Positions 31,465-43,200 of a stretch of DNA of 64,000 bases are shown here, piece by piece. The notes beneath the pieces were generated by a model. The model saw nothing but the letters and a program-made list of their open reading frames with translations, was not told the DNA's origin and ran no database searches. Position numbers and translations under genes: made by a program. The stretch's first letter is position 1. Every line of letters starts with the position of its first letter. The stretch lies in the NCBI GenBank assembly GCA_023053545.1, contig JAKZAN010000007.1, positions 7,378,001 through 7,442,000 of the forward strand, given 5' to 3'. The stretch is from Lepidurus packardi (Eukaryota > Arthropoda > Branchiopoda > Notostraca > Triopsidae).

Positions 31465-31608
31465 GAATTGGTGCATGGCTTCATAACATTCATAGAAAAC
31501 CAAGCGCCCCTGCCATCTAGTGGAAAACAATTTATCCATCACCTCGAAGCGGTGATCAAAGAAATAGTGCATGTGGATCATAGAACGTTATATGATAGAT
31601 GTAAATGT
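31465..31608 (+). CDS. Candidate internal exon, function unknown
   Basis: It is bounded by a pyrimidine-rich acceptor (tttgtcgattttag, ending 31464) and a donor (gtatgt, starting about 31609). The frame is open throughout and reads ELVHGFITFIENQAPLPS then HHLEAVIKEIVHVDHRTLY and ends CKCK. Composition is protein-like, but I know no matching family. A 65-codon minus-strand frame covers the same bases, and a CTCF-like motif lies inside (31505-31523). So conserved noncoding DNA or a transposon fragment are real alternatives. Confidence 0.25.
31505..31523 (-). promoter_or_regulatory. CTCF-like motif
   Basis: On the minus strand the sequence reads CCACTAGATGGCAGGGGCG, whose first 14 bases fit the IUPAC CTCF core CCASYAGRKGGCRS exactly. 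A weaker copy, TCAGTAGATGGCGT, lies on the plus strand at 31965-31978. CTCF is an insulator and loop-anchor protein conserved in bilaterians (family knowledge). Motif matches alone do not show binding, and similar sequences occur in transposon ends. Confidence 0.3.
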
Positions 31609-32055
31609 AAGGTATGTATGAGATTTACTTTTTGTGTTACCCTTCATTTTATAGTTTTATTTGATTCGAAATAGTTCATGGAAGAAGTATGAGTATAAAT
31701 GTATGACGATAAAATGACGAAATCGTTGGGGTTTTTTTTATTCCGAGTTATCCTTTCGATTTTCCTAAGCTGTGTTGATTAGTTGAAAAGCCATTTCCTT
31801 CTGTCTAAATCTTGAAAATTGCAACTTAAACCAAAAATTATTTTAGTAATAAAACTCAACATATTTTCTTTTCCTAACGCTATTCGTCGACCAAGTAACA
31901 GTGTGGGCGTTACCATCCGGGTAATCTCTTCTTCCTGGGTCCTTCATATAAAAGCTCAGTGCTTTCAGTAGATGGCGTCTGATCTCCGATATGGTAGGAA
32001 GAAGCGATCCAATTTACTTATTTGCCGAGTGCTGGATGAAATATAGGAAGTTTAG

Positions 32056-32214
32056 TGTAACCTTGTTAATATTAGACAGATAAAACAACGCCAGGTCTTC
32101 AAACAATGGACTATTACAGGTAATGAAACAGTGTTTGGGATCTTGGCAGGGGCAGTTTTTACGTGTCGAAAATGGCAGAGTTCCCTTTCAGTCGCTCGAG
32201 TAATTAAACGGTAA
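32056..32214 (+). other. Short open frame, doubtful
   Basis: An uninterrupted frame reads VNIRQIKQRQVFKQWTITG then ETVFGILAGAVFTCRKWQ and meets a donor-like gtaacg at about 32211. A 60-codon frame on the opposite strand covers the same bases. It lacks a clear start or acceptor and is reported only because it lies between two coding-like segments. Confidence 0.12.
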
Positions 32215-32650
32215 CGACCTTGACCTTGGCCCATAGTATTGCGATCCTACACGGTGTCTGCTGTGCTCCAAATTGACATAAATTTAGCACCTTAATTTAA
32301 ACTTGTTTTCTTATGGCATATGCATAAGTTACGTTCGTTTATTTTTAAGATCAGATAGGCTCTTGTATGAATATTTAATACCTGTCACCCTCAGTTGTAA
32401 CAATGCCAAATACCTTAATTTATCTTGAGCTAGCAGAAGAAGAGTTGTGCATACAATTTGTTCATCCGGATTCTAAGAAAGATTCAATCAGATAAAAGAA
32501 GCAAAACCAGAAGAGCATCGAGGTCAGATGTTGTTTACAGCCTATTCTGTAGCCAAATAAATTACGCTGTAATAATTAGGTTAAAAATAGTGCCCTTTAT
32601 TAGGTAGGTTAGTCTTGACAGAGTTTAAGCTTAACTTAATGCTAAAATAG

Positions 32651-33411
32651 AATTGTAAGATTCTAAAAGCGATCGTTGCTCCGATTCTTGCCGCATTGGT
32701 CTTTCAATTTAATGGCAACGTGCCCGGTTTGAAGCTATTGTTCGCGAGATACTGGAGCGAGCGTATTTTTAACCCAGAAGCCATCGTGAATTTGTTCCCA
32801 GCCCTATCGCATTTCCTGTAACCTGACTAACCAGTTGTCTTGTTTAATTCCAGGCGTGAAATGAAGCTCCCCAATGTGGCCTCGTGCGTGAGTGTCTCGC
32901 GTTCAAACTGTCAGGATTGGCTTACGACTTTTCCACCTGCCGTGTATCTGTCTGGGACTTGCGAGAACAAAAGCCCTGCACAGCGTGCCTTTTTGGCAGC
33001 CGTGGGTGCCGCCTTAGAAAACAATGGAGCTTTGGCACGCATATGTAAAGAACTCCCGCCACAATTGGCTCCAGGTGTCGGACAAAAGAACATGCCCAGC
33101 CGTTGCTTTCAGGATTCCCATTGGACCCAAAGCAGGTAAAGGAAAAGACAATAGCTTGACTTTAGCCTCTTATGTATCCGCTTCTCCCAGAGGTGAAAAA
33201 GGTGTGTCTGATCCCTGTCACGACAGGTAAGAAGCTTGGTCTTGGAGCTATTTACTTTCCGTTTCTCGCTCACCCCGATTCCTGGATGTGTTAAGCCATT
33301 TTTAGATCGATTTTAAACGCAGTGGACAATATTATTAATCGTGCGCAAGGGGGTGTTTTAAGTCTCTCAAAAGATGATTTTTATGGAGGTGAGTTGGGCT
33401 TAAAAGATTAA
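32651..33411 (+). CDS. Unidentified multi-exon coding candidate, C-terminal part
   Basis: Four segments read as one protein: 32651-32817 (IVAPILAALVFQFNGN, YWSERIFNPEAIVNLFPAL), 32854-33135 (REMKLPNVASCVSVSRSN, RAFLAAVGAALENNGALA), 33191-33226 (GEKGVSDPCHD) and 33306-33411 (SILNAVDNIINRAQGGVLSL, stop TAA at 33409). Splice sites are present at each join, and the phase is 2 at all three. A poly-A signal AATAAA at about 33509-33514 with a GT-rich tail follows. The first intron (32818-32853) would be only 36 nt, shorter than any confirmed intron here (minimum 59), so the first segment is doubtful. In the second segment another frame is also open from about 33062 to 33226 and would join the last exon. 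I do not recognise the family. Confidence 0.35.
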
Positions 33412-33508
33412 AGTTTTTAGGTGGAGACAACATAACGTATGCCACACTCTTGCATACCATACACGCCCCATGATCACTTTAGTCAGAGGGTAGCATGCCC
33501 TAAGCCCA

Positions 33509-33514
33509 ATAAAT
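33509..33514 (+). other. Candidate poly-A signal
   Basis: AATAAA follows the stop codon of the 32.65-33.41 kb candidate by about 100 nt and is itself followed by a GT-rich element (tgtgtgttgg). This spacing is normal for an mRNA 3' end and supports that candidate being a real terminal exon. Confidence 0.35.
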
Positions 33515-36500
33515 CATTCACCGCTTACTGTGTGTTGGAAGAGGAGGCAAAAGATGCTAATCTTCCTTGCCTTTTGCTAAGAATAACGAACTAATTTTAT
33601 CAAAATGCCTTGCCGTGTGCGTGCCGTGCCGTGCCATGCCGTCCCACAACGACATAGCGGATGGGGTTAAAGCTTTCGCCTGTGCTCTCTTCGTTTCAGA
33701 GCTTCTCCGCGTAATGTTATCTGGCTGGCAACTTTGACGCCAAGTCATAACTTCACTACCGCGTCCTCTTCCAAACCCATCACCGAAGAATTCCCCGATT
33801 GTCAACTACTGTCTCAGGAAAAAAAAAAAAATAAAGGCGGGGGCGAAACGACTAATGTTTGACTACAAACTTTAACCCTAGTCCTTTTTTTTCTTGCTTA
33901 ATTAAAAACCAAAGATAAGCTCATAGATTATCCAGGGTTTTGCTAAGTGTTTTTAAATCTTGACTTAGAAGCTTGCACACGTCCGTCTGAAAAATAAAAA
34001 AGAAAAAAAGGGGGAAAAAGGTGCTATGGGAATTCTCGGCGAAGAAGATACGGCGATGAGAGGCTAAAGTTAGACACACAAGAGGCTTAGGTGGGAGGCT
34101 GGCTATGCTTAGGTCGTATACGTATACCTTTACAACACAACACCTTCAAACTGCAAGACACAAGACTCTTTCTTCTTTAGTTATCTCGTTCTGCTTTTAT
34201 TTCGCTCACCCAAAATTCGGAGGTGGATAATTCAGAACTTCCTTGACGTCAGCACAATCGCTCGCTGGCTTTTTTGTTCCCGCCCACGTTTTTTCTCTTT
34301 ATTCCATACCGACCAAGAAGGTTCTAAAATCAGAACGCCAAAGTGAGTATTTCAAGAAAGGGCAACACACACAAAAAAATACGACAGGTGCTGTTCTTGC
34401 GTTCCGTTCTTCTTTACAAGATCATTTCTTTGGCCATGAAGCCAGCAGATCACAGGATAAAAAAGCACCAAGTTCACTCCTGTCCGACAGATCTTTTATT
34501 AGGGGGGGTCAACCCCATTCTTATCTCATGTTTGTAGGTGGTGGGCTGAACAATTTGGCAAATCTACCTCGTCTCCTTAAATCATGCCAATTCTTCCTGG
34601 AGACCAATTTCTTGTCCTTGACGAGAGGTGATTTATAGGATCGCAGAAATTCAGGATCGGGCAAAAGACACCAAGAAGAAATAAAACTAAAAAAAAAAAA
34701 GAAAGAGAAGGAGGCCAATGAGAGATGCTCCCTGTTCTCATTAACCCTTTACTGAAGCGCGGAGACACGTGACGGTATAATTGTCAGTTTTTTCCGCCCG
34801 CAGAGCCCAGTTCTTATTTATCTCAGCGGCGAGAGTTTTGTAATTCCATCAGTTCACACATGGTATATAATATCCCTTTTGGCCTTCTCCAGGTATATAC
34901 CCAAGCATATATAAATATATACGATGGGAACCTAGGAGGCAAAGGCTCTACCGGGTTGGCATGGTCATTTAGCATAATTCAACGCGGTAGTGGTAGTAGT
35001 AAATGGAGTTGGTTATGATGTATGAGCAGTTGCACAAGGGAGAAGACAAGTGAACCTTGATTACAGGAACGTTTTAGAGTAGGATACGCTACCCCATTAC
35101 TCACCTTTTTGGGAAACTATTATTTCATATTACTATAAAACTCCCCCCCATCCCCCTCCCCTCTTTGGCTGTTGCCATCATCCTTTTTTTTACAACACTG
35201 TATCCCAACCACATCTTCTTTCTAGACCAAGAAGAAGAAGAAAAGGCAGGCGGCTTTAATGCACTGATATGCAAAGCTTGCAAATCATGGCCTCAAAACG
35301 TCGCATCCCTATTCAGGAGCGTCGCTAAAAGAATTATAATAAGAAGGTCTTTGGACAAAAAAAAAAGAGTAAAGAAAACGTCTCCGCAGCAGTTATTCCT
35401 ACTTTTACTATTTTCTCCTTTCTTGTGAATACTTAAAACATGCAGCCGAATAAAAGATGTGTTGCATTTGCAGCTTTATTATCAACGAGGTATAAAAAAA
35501 TATATTTGTGTGTATATATATTAAGCGTCCCTTTTGCTTGAGCGGCTGGGAGAAACCAAGCTGAGAGACCTATTGTGTTGCCAAAAACTATTGTGCTACC
35601 CCCGGGTATATAAAAGCTCCCAAAAAATCAAAGTAATTTTTTAAGCGGGTTTTCCTAAGCACAGCACTACGGTGAAAGAACGCAAGCAAGCCTCCCAGGC
35701 AAATGAGCATAATGCTGCTTTATGCGCCCAGATTCTCGTACATCATTCACGTATTTGGGAGGTGACACTTCAGTCGGCGAGTAACTTTTTTTTTTCCTTT
35801 TTTCATTTTATTTTTTAGATATAATTATTCCTTTTTTGTCTAGTTACCTAGTAAGCCGCGCCGCGCTTCGGGTTCCTCGATTGCCACAATGCGAGTTTGT
35901 CTTCCTTAGTTAGCTTGATTCTTCCTGCTGTTCCTGAGGTTAATGAAGGAGCACAGAAAAGACAAGAGCAAACGGACCCATGGCGGAAGACCGGTAGCCA
36001 TAAGATCTTCCGGCATACAAGTAGGGCGGAGATGAGCTGGAGATTGGCAACAAATGTGACATTAAGGTGGGCAACATGGGGGCATTTGGAGTTCACGCAA
36101 AGGGGGGAAGGGACAGGCATGGCAGGGGGTTGAAAAGAGGTTCTGTAAAAACAGGGAGGGGGGTTCACAATGAAAATGCGCCTTCACTTTTTCGAGTGGG
36201 GAGAATTTCATATAGGAACGCCATGTGAACTATTAGTCTAGGGCCAGAGCACCCATAGCCCCAAACAGTCTTGACGGGATCTTTCTCAAGTGAAGTAATC
36301 AACAGCAGCAATAGCTCGTATAGGTGTGTCACGGAAATTTGTGATTTTTTTTTTCTTTTGGTAGTTAGGTTTTGCGTGCGAGGGGTTTTATTGAAAAGTA
36401 AGGCCAGGGAAGGCCAGAGCAAGGGACAATTTTCCTGTGCTCGGATTTCGTGTCGTTTGCACAACTGGTGTTGTGATAGTAACGAGGATTGCCTAAACAT

Positions 36501-36840
36501 TACGCTACGCGACATCTGTTCGGGCATGGGACAATAAAGAACAATGGATCGTAAGATAATTTAACGTGGATAAAGAAAGGAAGTCTTTCTATCGCATGTG
36601 TGGTTCCGACTGATCAAACAAAGTGAGTGCAAGGCGGAAAGCAACGGAATAGAAAAGGTTATAGTCTCGCAATGGAGCAAAGACACTCTCTCCTAACATT
36701 GTGCGTTCTAGAGTGATCAACAGGTGCATGGGCAACATTTGCTCCGCAGACTCGAAACTTGTTCCTTATTGAGAGGGAACTTTTGTCAACGTTTGCAAGC
36801 CAAGATATAAAATCTTTATACTGAGTGTACTAATTGCAAC
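33515..36840. other. Intergenic stretch, no supported gene
   Basis: It contains a short GTGCC-type repeat near 33610-33635, poly-A/T runs and AT-rich patches. A 131-codon plus-strand frame at 34243-34638 and a few shorter ones lack start context, domains or splice support. Nothing further was recognised. Confidence 0.5.
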
Positions 36841-36852
36841 AGTTGGGAGGTC

Positions 36853-37232
36853 TATAAACGGACATTGAAAGTATATCAAGTGTATAAAACTTGGCTCTCG
36901 GAACTTCCGTGCTTCGGTCGTCTATAAGCCTATACTTAGCAGAACTGGAAGGTAAGATCTTTGCCAAAGTTGCTCTATATTAGGTGCTGCGAAGCAAAAT
37001 GCAAAGGGGCGAGGAGGAAGCTATATTAGACCAAGATTGGCTGGACTCTGGCAGATTCTCAGATAGTTCATTGTTGGACAGGGCCAATCATATTGCGGCG
37101 TGTTCCCCTTCACGACGAACGTTTTCTCTTTTGCGGTCTATATATTGCCATTCAATCGTACCGTATTCCTGGCTCTTGATACGTTTACTTGTCTTGCAAG
37201 TTCCCCAAACCGCTTCCGTTGAAGGTTTGTGA
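36853..37232 (+). other. Promoter-like block with a short open frame
   Basis: TATA-like boxes occur at 36853-36858 (TATAAA) and 36883-36889 (TATAAAA). About 110 bp downstream an ATG at 36999 opens 77 codons: an acidic start (MQRGEEEAILDQDWLDSG) followed by a hydrophobic stretch (SWLLIRLLVLQV). It could be a small gene, an alternative first exon of SoxD, or chance. The donor/acceptor pair at 36952/36983 would define an impossibly short 32-nt intron and is probably not used. Confidence 0.2.
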
Positions 37233-40200
37233 GACCTAGTACACGGGAAGCTTTATACTTTTTGCGCTGGGGAGAGAGTTGTTGCAACTAAGAAGGGAAC
37301 GGTTTTGCATAATGGGAAACCTTTGCTGGGGGGCAGATGCTTTTGCTTTGCTTTGCTTCTGCTCTCTTTGTTGTCTATTTACGTATGTGTAATGCTCGTT
37401 CGGAGGACAGTTTACAATGGGGCCGGTGAACTAAAGGATTAATAGTCTGTTCAAGTTTGAAACTTGTGACGATGCCATCGCTCTAAAATTGTACAACGTA
37501 TACCCAAGATGGGGTAAAAAAAAAGAATCGTTGTCTAACTCAGATTTATTTGAAAAATTCGCTGGGAGCCACTCCTTCACCATCCATGTTTAACGTTTTG
37601 GACATCGGTTTTTTGGATGTATGAGAAAGTGACGTATAAGTCGGCCTTGTGCACAGCCAAGGTAAAAAGGCTTTCATGTTCTGTTAACCAACTTTTTTTC
37701 CACAGACGAGTACAGATTGTGTACTGCCTAATTCTCTGGGAAAATCCCGTTTTTGTTATCTGTTGGCTTGGACGTCTTTGCTGCTTGAGCTGGGATGGCG
37801 AACTATATAGTCTTAACAATGTCTAGATATACCTTTTGTGTTGCATGGGCGCCATTGTTAGGTAAAGCTTTGGCAAGCATTGTTTCCTGCCGCAAGCTGC
37901 TGTTTTCTGTGGAAAAGAAAAAGGAACCGGAGGAGCAGGAGTACGAGAATGGGGAAAGGGAACTTTTGGGGTTGGTGAAGTGCGGCGTGATGAGTCGGTA
38001 CTCCCGCGTGACAATCGGATTAGCGAAGCCCAATCAAGGGTCCCTATTGAGAGTTTACAGAGAGTCTCCCCCACCTCTGCTCTTCTCATCATCTCAACTA
38101 TGACAACAGCAGTACTGTTCATCGCAGCTTTCGACCGTAGAATCACGCTGGGGATGGTGAATCTCCCTCTCTCCCCCTTTAGGGATGTTACAAAACAATA
38201 GTACACCATTGCAACAGACATTACATACATACTGCCTTGAGCCTTGTGCTGGATATAGTTCTTTCTTGGCACCCTCACCCCCTCTTCTCGTGGCTGTCAT
38301 AATGCATACAAGGTTCCGATAATACGTTCGAACGTAATATCACAAGGTGCACGAAACGAGAGAGTGTTTAGGATGGCTTTCGGATGCTACAGGAGAGATG
38401 TTGCTCTGATCACCCTCTTGTTGCTGAGGGGGATGATGCAGACATGAAAGGGTGGTAATACGTATGTGTGTATATTGTTGCAAATCGTTCTCTAACAGTT
38501 GAGTAGTTGTTTCCAACCCAATAATCATATTCCTGTGAGGGAGGGGGGCTCTGAGAGGAAGAAAGTCAGCGTTGCACCCTTTCCTCGACATGCGTGTTTA
38601 GCTTCCCTGTCCTGACACACAAATGAAGACCTCATTAGTTCTAATAGCAGGTCTGATTGAATTGTGAGAAAAGCGCACCATACAGGGAAACTTGTTTATA
38701 CTGTTTACTTTTTTACGTGCTTCTGTAGTCCCAATTTACAGGACGCTGAAGACAGAGAAGCTAAAAGGGAGGAAAATTGTTAATAAAGCTTTTTTCTAAA
38801 TAACTAAGCAACAGTTGTTGCTGCGGATGAAAAGACTTAAGGACAAATTAAGATCAATTTTTCTTGGGTTGCTTCCTTTTTAATGCAAGTGTCTTTTCTT
38901 GTAGTTACTTCTCCGTGCCGTCTAAGCCACAGAGAAAGAAGCAGGCTTTACCCACAACGCATCTGTTTTTCTTGACGAAAAAAGAGAATCAAGAGTCTAT
39001 AAAGGGAGGAGAGAGAGAGAGAGAGAGACGAACAACAGAGAATAGAAAAGCGAGATTAATCGTGTGTTGCATAGCAATAGGAACCCATTTTTCTCTTTGG
39101 ATATTATAGATTTCTTATTTGTGCTCCTCTTTGTATGGATGGCTGTCTTGGATTGGATTCGGGGGAATTATGCTGCTTCCATGCGTTCCACTGTGCCAGT
39201 AATTCTGTAGAGTTGTGATATAGTTTTCATGCCTTTTTACTTTTTTAAGCCCCAACAATATTTTATTTCTTATTTTTGTGCATCGCGAGAGAGAGAAAAA
39301 AAAGTGGCGAGTGCAAGGACTAACAGCAGAATTGAGTCCCAAGTTGACAAATTGTTGTGTTTGGACCAACACTTTTTTTTTAAGCTAGACAGATCAACGA
39401 TCGCCGCCTGATGCACTTTTTTGATAATGCACAAGCTGTGCCAGTTTCTTGACGCCACTAATGCAGTCAGGTCGCCCAGGTCAGAAGGTTTTGTGTTCCA
39501 TTTTTGGGGACGAGCCAGAGGTCTCGTAAACAAGGTTTTTACTTTTCAAGTCCAGGTATGTACTAATGGCAAAGCAGCCACCAGGGCCCACAGAAAAGAG
39601 ACGAGAGAGCGACAGGATTTGGGTGTCATGATAAATGACCCACAACAGCATCCCATGGACGACAAAAGACGCCCTTTTTTCCCCTTAAGCATACGTGTGG
39701 CATTGTTGCACGTTGCGCTGCACTTATATAATAAGAGTGAGAGTAAATGCCTCGAGTAATCGAAATCTTTGCCATACAAGCGACAGAGGACGTTAGGCCT
39801 GATGGTTTTCCGGTAACAATAGCAGGTATTGTCAAGGTGCATGCATGTAACCCGTGTTGTGAAGACGGCCGTACCAGAAGATACAAGGACCAGGACGGAG
39901 GATGCTCGGTTCAAGGGAAAATTTTCCATCAGTAAGCTACTAAAGCCTTTAGAATTGGTCCTGTCTTTTGTCTGTTCCGCCTTGTTCGGTGAAGGCTTAA
40001 GATGGGAGTGTAAAAAGGAGGATTCCGCATGTTGCAATCTTGTCGTTCTTTGTGACAAAGTTTGAGAAGCGGGAGGGACGCTAATCTGTAAACTCGTTTT
40101 AATGGTTCTACAACTCTTCTTGACCGATTATTACCAAACAACATCGGACTACTGGGACGGTGCAAACTCGACCTAACAACAATGACCTTGACAAGGTTGT

Positions 40201-43200
40201 CTGTCTTGGTCAACTTGTCCAGTTGGGAAGGTCGTCTTGGGAAGGTCGGAGTAGGTTAAAGCCCGCAGAGACTTTTTAGGCCTCCGAAGTGATCGATTCT
40301 CGCACCTTTTTCGCATCCTAAAGTGGTATTCGCCGTGCTGTATTGAGTTGACATCCTGCGTTTGGCTCCTTCATGATGCCACATACACAGAAGTCCTGTA
40401 CAGTACGCACAATGTGAACCTGAGCAAACTGTTTTTAGAGAACGCGAGTCCAATGTTTGGCTATTTTTTACTAAAATTTTACCCCTAATTTCGCGTCGAC
40501 TTGGGAAAAACGCGTATGAGCAGATAGTGTGGTCACATTCTTGAGTTCTTTGATTTCAAAAGAAAAAGCTTGTACTGTAATTCATGGTCAATAAAGAAGA
40601 GTATTGAAAACTTGGGACGGGACAACTTGAGCAGCTTAGTTTGGATGATGCAGCACTTTATTTCCCTTCCTACTGTCTGTGTGTGTGTCTGCTGCATAGA
40701 TGGTGAGTAAGGGAACCAAAGGGTGCCGCACTATTATGTAAACGCAAAGCCCAGACAACAAGACATCATTTCTTTTACTTTTTTGAATGGGAAAATGCTT
40801 TACTTTCAGTGGAATCTCAATCTAGCCACGTCACGTGATCATTGTTGCTGATGTCCCCCGGAAAGCTTGGGATGACGATGACAACCAAAAGCCTGTAGGA
40901 TAAGGAGTATTGTTCTTGGCTTCGGATTTCGCTTTTTTCCCTCCTTTTTTAACGAAATTTTTTATGGATGAGCCGTTGCAATATACTGGGGGATGCTGTA
41001 TTGTTCTGAAGCGTTGGTTGGAAAGGGGGGGGGGAGGGGAGGAGATTGACATGTGAATATGGTTTTTCTGGTTAAAGCTTGGTTGTTGGTTGGACTTTTT
41101 ATTCTATTTATTTTTAAAGGTTTGTGACTTCCAGCATTCTTTCGTATAACAAGGGCAGTTATGCGTGATTTCTTTAGACGAGTGTGGCGGAGTCATCGGC
41201 GTGGAAAATGAAATTAGCGATTGGGTATGCACTTCAAAGTTGAATGTCACGGTATAGGTCTGGCAATGCAGCGATAAAAGGTGTCTTGGTTCGTTCTGTA
41301 GGGGTTTTTAAAGAAAGGCATAATTCTTGAAGAAGCTTTTGTAATGATTTTTGACTGTAGCCAAATAGTTGTGCTCCTTTTGCAAAGCGCCATGCCACCA
41401 CAGCAGCTCACGGAAACTCGTCGGAAAATCCGGTTGCGCGGTCGGGGGACTCGGTGTGGAACGAGGAAATATGATAGACGTTGGCAGGTGACAATAGTTC
41501 CAGAAAGAAAGAGAAGAGAGGGTTGAATGTCACAGAAGGAACAAACCTTTGTTGCCCCTTCCTATTATGTTTAGCCGCGAGTTTTTCTTAGGAAGCGTGG
41601 GAAAAATCTCTCGTTGCATATAAACCTTTTTTAGGGTTTATACTTTTTAAAAAATGGTTTAAAAGTTATGTGATTCATGAGGACGCAATGATCCGAGAAG
41701 GATTTTATTTATTTATTATGTTTAAAAAAATCTTTTAATTTTCGGTCTTCATTGGTGTAGTAAAAGGACGTGAGTATGCGAAGTAACGAAGCTAATTACT
41801 TTGTGCGTGGGTTGGCAGCTTTTGTGTTTCGTAGCCCAAAGGTTTTAAAGGGAAGAGAGCAAATTGGGGGCAAAGGAGAGTCTGAAGAAAGGATTCTTGC
41901 GGCGCAAAGGAAGTGGTTCGTTTTTTTAGTTTTTTTGGCTGGGATTTTTAGGCTGCTTCCTCGGGAAATAATTAATTGTCTCTTTGGAAGTCCGATGTTA
42001 TCCAAGTTTATACCCTTAGCAAAGGCCTGTAGAAAGAAGCTTGCGTACATAGGAACAACAAGGCACCCTATTTCCACTTGGGCAGGGTTAGGGAGATGTT
42101 GGGGATGAAAAAAAGGAGCTGGGTTGCAAGGATCCTTGATAAAAAGATGCTTTTATGTTGTTCTTCCACTTTCAATGGGTAAAAGATTATCTGCAAAGCG
42201 AAACGAGGGGGTTGTGTGACATATTCCGGACAGAACTGGCAAACGAGAGAGAAGAAAAGCTTTATCTTGTGCTTGTTCGGGACTACGGAACCGAGGTCTT
42301 GTGGAGTGCAGTCCACTTTAATCTTCTTAACGAACCCCTTGGCTTTGGCATGGGCGTTTCGCCGGCGAATGAGACTTAGAAAGCTGGTAATTGTAATAGA
42401 TGAGTAGATCAAGAGTATTGCGAAGTAATTAGAGTCAATAATGTAATCGGCCCTGGGCATTATGCCTTCTATTTCCATTTGGCTAATGGTGGAGCTCTTG
42501 GGTTTTTACGGGTTCATATGCACGTACATGTATACCTGTTCAGTACACGCACACACCAGCGTTTACACACACACACCTGTTAAGCTTCTGGACTTCTGGA
42601 GATAAGTGTACTTGTTATGTCCTTTCATGCTTAAACCTGTGTATTGAGGACAGATCGATCTAAGTAAGTATCCATGAAAAAAGTTTCCGAGGGAGTTGGA
42701 AGTACGTACGTCCTGTGGTTGTCTTGGATAATTATCCGCTCTACGCAGGTGAAAACCTTTATAGGACTAAGACAGCGAAAATCGTTTTATCGTATCTGAG
42801 GCTAACTAATAGCTTGTATTAGTTGATTACGTTGCTCTCGTGCATGTGTGTACTTCAGGTTCCAGGAAAATGCTGTGATCCGAGCAATGGACTATTGGAT
42901 ATTTTTTCGGCGATGCCTAAGTACAAGTCTAACCTAATACTTTCCGTAATACGTCAGCTTCCAAGTGATTGAGTTCATTAAAAGGACTATAGGTCCCGTG
43001 TCGGTTTTATCTGTAATTTTGTATTTTTTTTCCTTCACAATGAATCAAGTCCGACTAACTTTTGGGAAAGAATGCTTAATGTTTGTGTACAAAAGATCAA
43101 TGAAATAAAATCGGCGAAGGGAGTTAGTCATCCGAGTTATAAGCCTTTGTATGCTAGTTGTTACCAAAATCCAGTTTTAGGGCTCGGGACAATAGCCGGG

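Noticed and set aside
36952-36983. Apparent 32-nt intron (gtaaga...attag)
   Set aside because: Far shorter than any confirmed intron in the window (59 nt minimum).
39546-40058. 170-codon minus-strand frame
   Set aside because: No ATG near its start, no domain, and mixed composition; a frame of this size is not very improbable in the whole window.
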